A stretch of DNA of 13,500 nt from Actinomycetes bacterium (lineage in GTDB: Bacteria; Actinomycetota; Acidimicrobiia; Acidimicrobiales; Ilumatobacteraceae). Below are positions 7,227 to 12,764 of the stretch, piece by piece. The stretch lies in contig JAEZFY010000345.1 in assembly GCA_023417265.1 (NCBI GenBank), positions 1 through 13,500 on the forward strand, written 5' to 3'. Within the stretch, counting starts at the first letter, position 1; every line of letters begins with the position of its first letter. A model generated the notes under the pieces. It was given only the letters and a program-made list of their open reading frames with translations, searched no databases and was not told the origin of the DNA. The translations under genes were made by a program, and so were the position numbers.

Positions 7227-7271
7227 TGGTGGCGGGGGCAGGATTTGAACCTGCGACCTTCGGGTTATGAG
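7227..7271 (-). tRNA. 3' half of a tRNA-Met(CAT) gene; probable att site of an integrated element
   Basis: On the minus strand this 45-nt block reads from the anticodon loop CTCATAA through the 3' anticodon strand CCCGA, variable loop, a perfect T-arm (GCAGG-TTCAAAT-CCTGC), acceptor strand CCCCGCC, discriminator A and encoded CCA. The D-arm, the 5' anticodon strand and the 5' acceptor strand are absent: homology stops at the anticodon loop, a usual crossover point for tyrosine integrases. C at position 72 favours elongator tRNA-Met; the CCC beginning of the 3' anticodon strand is also seen in initiators. The fragment cannot make a functional tRNA. By the geometry of such insertions, the element lies at higher coordinates and the complete tRNA gene should be at its far end, off the window. 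Confidence 0.88.
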
Positions 7272-7392
7272 TGCACCGACCCCCGTGGGAGTTGGTCCGC
7301 GCTCGTCGGCATCCTCCCTGATGAGCGACAGAATCGGCATCGCCGAGCAGCGCTGTCGTAGGCGCCAGTAGGAGCCCGTTGGTGCTCGTCGT

Positions 7393-7410
7393 GTTGTACG
7401 ACCGTTGTAC
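7393..7410 (+). repeat. Tandem GTTGTAC pair, 11-bp period
   Basis: GTTGTAC occurs at 7393-7399 and again at 7404-7410, one helical turn apart. An inverted GACAAC follows at 7413-7418. It lies about 120 bp inside the att core, so arm-type integrase or excisionase sites are possible. Confidence 0.4.
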
Positions 7411-7464
7411 TGGACAACTCCCGAGCGACCACCGAGTGCTCGCCTGCGTTGGTCGGTGCGAATC

Positions 7465-7484
7465 GTGCTAACAAGGTGCTGACA
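7465..7484 (+). repeat. Tandem GTGCTRACA pair, 11-bp period
   Basis: GTGCTAACA (7465-7473) and GTGCTGACA (7476-7484) are again 11 bp apart. Same-face binding by a protein is plausible; the function is inferred only from the spacing and from being near the tRNA-borne att site. Confidence 0.4.
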
Positions 7485-7841
7485 GCGGCCAGTCAGGCTG
7501 CGTCGTCGTCGGTCGCGACCGAGGTGGATCCGCACCCGGCGCTCCTCGTCGTCGCTCCTTGATCTACTGGTGGACGGGAGCTGTAGATCCTCCTCCACGG
7601 CCACGACCGGTCGAATTGCGAGGCGCGTTGAGGCCAAGGTCTACTCGCGAGCGTCTTCGATCTCGTTGACCTCCGTCGGCTCGCATCTCTTCGACGACTT
7701 CGGACGCGACCGATCGGAAAGGTGGGGAGCAGGTGACGTTGGCCATGGCAACGCTTCGATACACCGCCGAGGTGTTCCACCGAGCCACCTGGTATCGGAG
7801 TGCGGCCATACATCACAAGCAGGTCGGCACCGTCGGCCCAA

Positions 7842-7870
7842 GGAACACCTGGCGCAGCGAGCGACACCTT
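7842..7870 (+). promoter_or_regulatory. ECF-type promoter, copy 1 (GGAACACC-N12-CGACACCTT)
   Basis: The -35 block GGAACACC (7842-7849) and the -10 block CGACACCTT (7862-7870) are repeated exactly, with the same 12-nt spacer length, at 8263-8291. GGAAC is the hallmark -35 of ECF sigma promoters. Transcription would begin near 7876, just before the AGGAGG ribosome binding site at 7879-7884, which fits the GTG start at 7896. Confidence 0.75.
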
Positions 7871-7895
7871 GAGTGTTGAGGAGGTAGGTCAGCTG

Positions 7896-8228
7896 GTGAG
7901 GAAGTGGTTCCCCCCCCGAAGACGAGCGGCGACGACCGGTGTCGCGGCGGTCGTGTCGGTTTCTGCAGCGGATGTTCGCCCGGTGTTCGGCGTTGGCGTG
8001 ACTGACGAGTCAGTGACGGCTGCGTGGTCAGGCGACGAGCGACGCCGGCTCGACCTCGAACATGTCGCGGTGGTGTTCGAGCGCGCCTCCGGTTTGGTGA
8101 GTGTGTTCGGCCCGTTCGTCGGGCCGGTGGAGGCCTCGGTGTTCGCGGACCGGTACTCGCTCGAGATCGCGGATGTGGTTGTGGACGGAACGCGTGTCGT
8201 CGTGACGCCACTCGACCCAGGCGAGTAG
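7896..8228 (+). CDS. Small protein of unknown function, ECF-promoter controlled
   Basis: A 110-aa protein not assigned to a family. The N-terminus is basic (RKWFPPRRR) and followed by a short Ala/Val-rich stretch, too short for a sure membrane helix. The rest is acidic and Val-rich with alternating hydrophobic residues, suggesting a small beta-rich domain (for example ERASGLVSVFGPFVGPV and VVVDGTRVVVTPLD). There are no cysteines and no clear signal peptide. GTG 7896 is chosen because the upstream promoter copy (7842-7870) rules out the longer in-frame starts at 7800 and 7869, and AGGAGG lies 11 nt before it, a slightly long spacing. It shares its promoter motif with the sigma gene 104 nt downstream, so it is likely a member of the same regulon. 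It could be a regulator or partner of the envelope system. Confidence 0.65.
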   Translation: MRKWFPPRRRAATTGVAAVVSVSAADVRPVFGVGVTDESVTAAWSGDERRRLDLEHVAVVFERASGLVSVFGPFVGPVEASVFADRYSLEIADVVVDGTRVVVTPLDPGE

Positions 8229-8262
8229 GAACCGTTTCGCGGAGCTGTGGGTCTGTTGGGAG

Positions 8263-8291
8263 GGAACACCCTGACACTGGGACGACACCTT
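8263..8291 (+). promoter_or_regulatory. ECF-type promoter, copy 2 (GGAACACC-N12-CGACACCTT)
   Basis: Exact repeat of both conserved blocks of copy 1 at 8263-8270 and 8283-8291, while the 12-nt spacer and flanks differ. That pattern is expected for sigma recognition, not for a recent duplication. It lies about 40 nt before the sigma gene, which suggests that the sigma factor drives its own operon. Confidence 0.78.
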
Positions 8292-8331
8292 CTGATCAGA
8301 TGCGACGAGTGGTGCAGGAGTACGAGGTGAT

Positions 8332-8904
8332 GTGACCGACGAGCAGCGTGATGACTGCGACGGGTTCCGGCGGTTCGTTGGCGCGCACGAGCGGATGGTG
8401 CGTGCTGCGCTTTCGCGCGCTGAGGGCAACGCGTCGGACGTCGAAGAGATGTGCGCTGACGTGTTCGTGTTGGCCTACGAACGCTTCGATGAGCTGTCCG
8501 GGCTCGATGTCGTGCGGCAGCGGGTGTGGTTGGCGCGCACGGCCGGCTTTCTGGTGGCGAATCATGGGAGGCGTGCGGCGACTCGTCGTCGGACGGTGGA
8601 TCGGCTGCGAGCGCTGCCGGTTGTGGATGAGGTGGTGTCGGCGGAGGACGTGGTGGTGTCGCATGGTGAGGAAGCGGTGGGAAAGGCCTTGTCGAAACTG
8701 AGTGCTGCGCAACGTCAGGTGCTGGTGCTGCGAGCGCTGGGGCATGACGGGCCGTCGATCGGTCGGTTGTTGGGCATCACGGCCGGAACAGCGCGCAAGC
8801 GGTTGATGGTGGCCCGAGCTGCGTTCATGGCCGCCTACGCGCAGCTGAACGCCGCCGACGGCACCGAGGCGACCAGCGAACCTCACGAGGGGAGGGTGCT
8901 GTGA
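8332..8904 (+). CDS. ECF-type RNA polymerase sigma factor
   Basis: A 190-aa sigma-70-family protein with only regions 2 and 4. Region 2 spans about residues 11-85: DVEEMCADVFVLAYERFDEL corresponds to the core-binding helix 2.2, and VWLARTAGFLVANHGRRAATR to the -10-recognising 2.3/2.4 part. Region 4 spans about 115-166: LSKLSAAQRQVLVLRALG leads into a helix-turn-helix (PSIGRLLGITAGTARKRL) for -35 contact. There is no long C-terminal extension. The start is GTG 8332, with GAGG 5-8 nt upstream; an ATG at 8329 is followed at once by a stop. The last four bases overlap the GTG of the next gene, so the two products are translationally coupled, as usual for sigma/anti-sigma pairs. The -10 motif of its proposed promoter is unusual, in keeping with a diverged region 2.4. 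The ECF subgroup is not determined. Confidence 0.93.
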   Translation: MTDEQRDDCDGFRRFVGAHERMVRAALSRAEGNASDVEEMCADVFVLAYERFDELSGLDVVRQRVWLARTAGFLVANHGRRAATRRRTVDRLRALPVVDEVVSAEDVVVSHGEEAVGKALSKLSAAQRQVLVLRALGHDGPSIGRLLGITAGTARKRLMVARAAFMAAYAQLNAADGTEATSEPHEGRVL

Positions 8905-9662
8905 GCGACGTCGATGACGTGAACGGCAACGACGTGGATCCGATCTCGTCGTGGATCTTCCAGCATCCGGAGGTGTGGGATGACGCGGTGACGCCGCTCG
9001 ACGACGATCGAATCGATGCCCTCGTCGACCGAGTGATCGGGCGCGCCCAAGCACAACAGCGTCGCTACGGTGGGCAGCGGCGGCGCAAGGTCATCGCTGT
9101 CGGTGCTGTCACCGGCATGCTGGTTGTCGCTGGCGCTGTCGGCGCCGCCGCATTGCTGCGGGGTCAGCCGTCACAGCCGATCGCGGGAATCGCGTGCCAG
9201 GACGGGATCGGCGATGACGCGGTCGTGGTGGCGATCGACCCGACCGACGATCCGATCGGTGGTTGCGAGGCGGCCTGGCGGGCCGGGCGATTCAACGAGG
9301 ACCGCGATCAGCCGACGGAACCGCCCACGTTCGTCGCGTGCATCGGGTCTGGCGGGGCGGTGCAGGTTCATCCGCTCGACTTCGGTACGTGTGAAGAACT
9401 CGGCCTCGCCGCCGCCGACCCCGCGCTCGATGACGACAACCGGTCGGTGGTCGAGCTGAACGATCGGATCGTTGCCGAGGTGAACTCATCGATGCCGTGC
9501 CTGAGCGCCACGGATGCTGGTGCGATCGCTGAAAGGGTCCTCGATGATTCAGGTGTCAGAGGGTGGCGGGTGGAGATTCGCACGGACTCCGCTGTGGCGT
9601 CGTGCGCGAAGGCTGCGGTCGTGTTCGACCGGAAGGTCATCGAGGTCATCAAGTTCCCGTAA
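8901..9662 (+). CDS. Single-pass membrane protein, probable anti-sigma factor or sensor for the ECF sigma
   Basis: A 253-aa protein whose GTG start overlaps the sigma stop by 4 nt (GTGA). The N-terminal 60 residues are acidic and helical (PLDDDRIDALVDRVIGRAQA) and should face the cytoplasm, since they end in a basic stretch (RRYGGQRRRK) before one membrane helix (about 63-86). The remaining 165 or so residues are outside and contain six cysteines (C99, C122, C147, C164, C200, C225), enough for three disulfides. The zinc-finger HxxxCxxC motif of common ZAS anti-sigma factors is absent. Position and topology are what point to an anti-sigma role. I do not recognise the outer domain. It might sense envelope or redox state; that is inference. 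The next gene begins 15 nt later. Confidence 0.8.
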   Translation: MSDVDDVNGNDVDPISSWIFQHPEVWDDAVTPLDDDRIDALVDRVIGRAQAQQRRYGGQRRRKVIAVGAVTGMLVVAGAVGAAALLRGQPSQPIAGIACQDGIGDDAVVVAIDPTDDPIGGCEAAWRAGRFNEDRDQPTEPPTFVACIGSGGAVQVHPLDFGTCEELGLAAADPALDDDNRSVVELNDRIVAEVNSSMPCLSATDAGAIAERVLDDSGVRGWRVEIRTDSAVASCAKAAVVFDRKVIEVIKFP

Positions 9663-9666
9663 ACCC

Positions 9667-9672
9667 GGAGGT
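9667..9672 (+). promoter_or_regulatory. Ribosome binding site GGAGGT of the crystallin-like gene
   Basis: GGAGGT lies 5 nt before ATG 9678. It is the best ribosome binding site in the operon and suggests that this product is made in larger amounts than its neighbours. Confidence 0.75.
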
Positions 9673-9677
9673 ATGCC

Positions 9678-10217
9678 ATGTTCCGCACCGCTCGCCTGCT
9701 CGCCGTGACAGCCGCCGCTGTTGTCGGGGTCGTGCCGGCCGCCCACGCCACCAACGCTGACGTCTCGGATGGACGCGCACCGGACGCGGTGATCGCTGCG
9801 TTCGACGGCGGCTGGATCGATCTGACGAAGGGGTGGGGCGAGGCGACCGCGTGCTCGAGCGATGGTGCGTCCACGGTCTGCTTTCGCACCGAAGCCGAGA
9901 TGGATCGAACGATGAACGGATCACTGCGCGGTCCAGTGCCGTTGGCATCGTGTTCGTCGTCGCTGCGGCTGTACCGGTCGACCGGGTTTGCCGGTGGCGT
10001 GTTGAGCCTCACGACACAGAACACGTACATCAACCTGTCTGCGTACGGGTTCGACAACGACACGAGCAGTTACCGGGTCGGTGCGTGCGCTGCCTACTTC
10101 TATGACGGCACCAACGGAAGCGGCAGCTTGTACACCGGTTCGACGGGTGCGGGTGTGTCGGCGTCGTCGATGGTGTCTGGGTGGGACAACCGGATCAGCA
10201 GTGTCTACATCACGTGA
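9678..10217 (+). CDS. Secreted beta-gamma-crystallin-like protein (peptidase inhibitor I36-like) with two calcium motifs
   Basis: A 179-aa protein with a Sec signal peptide (basic FRTAR, hydrophobic core, cleavage after AHA at residue 24). The mature part has four cysteines (C59, C68, C92, C137), enough for two disulfides. Residues 96-179 form a Greek-key pair. The first motif has Y99-RSTG-F104-A-G106, matching the crystallin (Y/F/W)xxxx(Y/F)xG signature, then LSAYGFDNDTSS. The second has AYFYDGTNGSGSLY then GWDNRISSVYI. Both end in a D/N-D/N-x-x-S/T-S calcium loop: DNDTSS (126-131) and DNRISS (170-175). Related actinobacterial proteins are annotated as peptidase inhibitor family I36 (Streptomyces metalloproteinase inhibitor fold), so protease inhibition or calcium-dependent wall binding are both possible. 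Its stop overlaps the start of the adaptor gene by 17 nt. It could be the secreted effector or cargo-side partner of the downstream transporter. Confidence 0.88.
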   Translation: MFRTARLLAVTAAAVVGVVPAAHATNADVSDGRAPDAVIAAFDGGWIDLTKGWGEATACSSDGASTVCFRTEAEMDRTMNGSLRGPVPLASCSSSLRLYRSTGFAGGVLSLTTQNTYINLSAYGFDNDTSSYRVGACAAYFYDGTNGSGSLYTGSTGAGVSASSMVSGWDNRISSVYIT

Positions 10218-11997
10218 TCCGGCTGCGTTGATCAACGGATCCGACACCGAGAACACGGTCGGCGCGGAAATGCCCGTTGGTCGCAGCGCGGCGCTCGTCG
10301 GGCCGATCGAGCCACGTCCGGTCGATTCGGGCGGCGACACCGACACCGAGGAGCACCGCAGACGTCGACGCCGCCGGTGGTGGTGGCTGCTCGCTGTCGT
10401 CGCCGTGGTCGCGGCGACTGCGGCGACGTGGGTGGTGGCAACCCGGGTGCAGTCACCCGAGCAGGCTGCATCGAACGCGGCTCCACCAGAAGCGTCATGG
10501 GTGACCGCAGTGGTCGAGCTTCGCGTCCTGACGCAGACGTTGATCACCCGTGGCGACGTGACCCCGGAGGTGTCGGCGTCACTGCGAGTACCAGTCTCGG
10601 TGGTCGGCGATCCCGTGATCACCGACCTCGCTGTGGCGGCGGGGGACGAGGTGGTCGAGGGGCAACGGGTTGTCGAAGTGTCCGGTCGGCCGGTGTTCGT
10701 GCTGGTCGGCGATGTCCCGGTGTATCGGTCGTTGCGGCCCGGGATGACTGGTTCCGATGTCGCGCAACTGCAAGTGGCGCTGTCACGGTTGGGATGTCCG
10801 ATCATCGACGCCGTAGGGGTGTATGGGCCCGACACCAAGGCCTGCGTCGGAGCGTTCTATGCAGATGCCGGCTATGAGGCGTTGCCGTCGTCGGAGACCG
10901 AGGCGGCCGATCTCGCCGCCGCCGGCAAGGCGGTCGACGACGCGCAGGCCGCTGTCGATGCCGCCGACGCAGCATGGCGTCAGGCTGCCGAAGGAGTGGA
11001 CGGCTCGGCGTTGTTGGCGGTGCAACTCGGTCTCGAGTCGGCTCGACGCAGCTACAACGATGCCGTGGTTGCCGCTGCCGACAGCGTCGCGCAAGCAGAA
11101 GCCGAACTCGCCGCCGCGCAGACGGAACTGGATCGGGTGCGTGCCGATCCGACAGCAACGCCTGCCGACGTGTCCGCTGCGGAGTTGAAGGTCGGCCAGC
11201 AGCAGAGCGCAGCCGACACCACTCGACGATCCGGCGCCACCGCCGTCGCGAACGCCGCCGACGCGGTGAAGCTTGCCGAGGCGAGCCTGGCCGAGGCGAC
11301 CAACCCGGACACGACCGCCGAGTACATCGCGCTCGGCCAAGCGCTCGCCACCCGCGACACAGCGGCGGCTGCGCTCGAGGCGCTGCAGGCCACGACCGGC
11401 CCGACCGTCGCGCAGGGCGAGATGGTGTTCATGCCGGCGCTGCCCGCACGGGTCCGCACCACCGTCACCTCACTCGGATCGCTCGACACCACCGACGGCT
11501 CGATCGGTGGCGGGAGCGGCGGTGGGATCGTCGAGTTGAGCGGCGGTGCGCTGGTGGTCACGATGACACTACGAGCCGACGAGATCGCGCTCGCCCGGGT
11601 CGGCATGCCCGTCGAGTTGCTCGACGAACAAACCAGCATCAGCTACCCGGCCACGATCACCAACATCGCCGACAACGCCACCACCGGATCGGACGGAACA
11701 AGCGGCTTCCAAGCCACCATCACCCCCGACACGTCCCTCCCGGCCGTCCTGACCGGCTCCAACGTGCGCGTCACCATCGCCGCCGCGTCGAGCGAGACCG
11801 AGACCCTGGTCGTGCCGATCACGGCGATCTCCTCGGCAGCCGACGGAACCACCACGGTCGCCGTCCTTGCCGCCGGGTCACGCGACCCGGTCCCGGTCGA
11901 GGTGACCACCGGGATCAGCGCTGACGGGTTCGTCGCCATCGAACCTGTCGACCCGGCCGATCTGCACGACGGCGACAAGGTCGTCGTCGGGCGATGA
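10201..11997 (+). CDS. Membrane-fusion/adaptor protein (HlyD/MacA-like) with peptidoglycan-binding domain
   Basis: About 598 aa; the adaptor of a MacB-type transporter. An N-terminal cytoplasmic tail (1-59) ends in seven arginines (53-59) and leads into one membrane helix (60-80, starting WWWLL). Next comes a barrel-sandwich half-motif (AVAAGDEVVEGQRVVEV), then a PG_binding_1-like domain (about 170-227, SLRPGMTGSDVAQLQVALSRLG and YGPDTKACVGAFYADAGY). A long Ala-rich coiled coil covers about 231-400, and beta-barrel domains run to the end, with a Gly-rich turn (IGGGSGGG) near 437. This wall-binding adaptor layout is typical of actinobacteria, which lack the usual periplasmic partners. The GTG start at 10201 overlaps the previous gene by 17 nt and has no clear ribosome binding site; TTG 10228 and ATG 10270 are alternatives. 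The stop overlaps the ATPase start (ATGA). Confidence 0.88.
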   Translation: MSTSRDPAALINGSDTENTVGAEMPVGRSAALVGPIEPRPVDSGGDTDTEEHRRRRRRRWWWLLAVVAVVAATAATWVVATRVQSPEQAASNAAPPEASWVTAVVELRVLTQTLITRGDVTPEVSASLRVPVSVVGDPVITDLAVAAGDEVVEGQRVVEVSGRPVFVLVGDVPVYRSLRPGMTGSDVAQLQVALSRLGCPIIDAVGVYGPDTKACVGAFYADAGYEALPSSETEAADLAAAGKAVDDAQAAVDAADAAWRQAAEGVDGSALLAVQLGLESARRSYNDAVVAAADSVAQAEAELAAAQTELDRVRADPTATPADVSAAELKVGQQQSAADTTRRSGATAVANAADAVKLAEASLAEATNPDTTAEYIALGQALATRDTAAAALEALQATTGPTVAQGEMVFMPALPARVRTTVTSLGSLDTTDGSIGGGSGGGIVELSGGALVVTMTLRADEIALARVGMPVELLDEQTSISYPATITNIADNATTGSDGTSGFQATITPDTSLPAVLTGSNVRVTIAAASSETETLVVPITAISSAADGTTTVAVLAAGSRDPVPVEVTTGISADGFVAIEPVDPADLHDGDKVVVGR

Positions 11998-12764
11998 CCG
12001 CCAACCTCGGGCCAACCCCCGCGACCGACCCGCACTCGGCAGGGGCGGCGATCGGGGACGGGGGTGGTTCACGCGATGTGGTCGTGGTCGATGGGCTCAC
12101 CAAGACGTTCCCCGGTCCACCACCGGTCACCGCGCTCCACCCGTGCCGGTTCACGATCCGTGCCGGTGAGTACGTCGCGATCACTGGCGCATCTGGTTCC
12201 GGCAAGACCACCCTGCTGTCGCTGCTCGGGCTGCTCGACACACCCACTGCCGGCCGCTACGTGCTCGACGGCGTCGACGTCGCCGACCTCGACGACACGA
12301 CCCGCTCCGCACTCCGGGCCCGTCGTATCGGGTTCGTGTTCCAAGCGTTCCACCTCGTCGGCTACCGGACCGTGATCGACAACATCGCCCTTGGGCTCCT
12401 CTACCAAGGCATCCCCACACGAGAACGACGCGCCCGCGCCCGAGCCGCCGCCGACCAAGTCGGCCTCGGCCACCGACGCCACGCCCGCTGCTCCACCCTG
12501 TCCGGCGGCGAGAAGCAACGCGTCGCGATCGCCCGCACCCTCGTACGCAACCCATCCCTCGTGCTGTGCGACGAACCAACCGGGAACCTCGACACCGCCA
12601 CGACCCGCCAGATCCTGAACCTGCTCGACCAGCTTCACCACACGGGCCTCACCATCGTCGTCATCACCCACGACCCGACCATCGCCGCAGCCACCCAACG
12701 CCACCTCACCATCACCGACGGCCACCTCAGCGAAATCCGCCGTGAGCATGCGACGACGCTCTGA
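11994..12764 (+). CDS. ABC transporter ATP-binding protein (MacB/LolD type)
   Basis: A 256-aa nucleotide-binding subunit that powers the FtsX/MacB-like permease encoded next. Motifs in order: Walker A GASGSGKTT (65-73), Q-loop FVFQAFHLV, signature LSGGEKQRVAIART (169-182), Walker B VLCDEPTGNLD (190-200) and H-loop THD (H226). The LSGGEKQR signature and DEPTGNLD are characteristic of the lipoprotein-release/MacB clade of type VII ABC systems. An N-terminal extension of about 28 residues (Gly/Pro-rich) is longer than usual, so a later start such as GTG 12079 or nearby is possible, but the ATGA overlap with the adaptor gene supports ATG 11994. Its end overlaps the permease start by 17 nt. Confidence 0.96.
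   Translation: MTANLGPTPATDPHSAGAAIGDGGGSRDVVVVDGLTKTFPGPPPVTALHPCRFTIRAGEYVAITGASGSGKTTLLSLLGLLDTPTAGRYVLDGVDVADLDDTTRSALRARRIGFVFQAFHLVGYRTVIDNIALGLLYQGIPTRERRARARAAADQVGLGHRRHARCSTLSGGEKQRVAIARTLVRNPSLVLCDEPTGNLDTATTRQILNLLDQLHHTGLTIVVITHDPTIAAATQRHLTITDGHLSEIRREHATTL

Larger units (their letters stand above)
7272..7841. other. 570 bp without a convincing gene, next to the att fragment
   Basis: Short open frames on both strands lack a family match, a good start signal or consistent codon bias, so none is called. What can be seen: an imperfect inverted repeat right beside the att core (7275-7284 with 7287-7296), two GTTGTAC sites 11 bp apart, two GTGCT(A/G)ACA sites 11 bp apart, and one minus-strand GGAACACC at 7771-7778. 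There is no integrase gene here. The stretch may be attP arm DNA plus decayed sequence. Confidence 0.6.

Noticed and set aside
7221..7637. Minus-strand frame ending in ITRRSQVQILPPPP
   Set aside because: That peptide is simply the tRNA-Met 3' half translated, a well-known annotation artefact.
7564..7746. 60-residue minus-strand frame starting MANVTC
   Set aside because: Starts only 4 nt after the weak leftward motif, has no ribosome binding site and becomes Arg/Gly low-complexity; not enough to call a gene.
7800..7895. N-terminal extension of the 7896 gene to ATG 7800 or TTG 7869
   Set aside because: The ECF-type promoter copy at 7842-7870 lies inside it, and the AGGAGG site points to GTG 7896.
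7272..7895. Integrase or excisionase gene expected beside the att site
   Set aside because: No frame on either strand shows the tyrosine-recombinase R-HxxR-Y residues or a serine-recombinase core; the integrase, if kept, is elsewhere.
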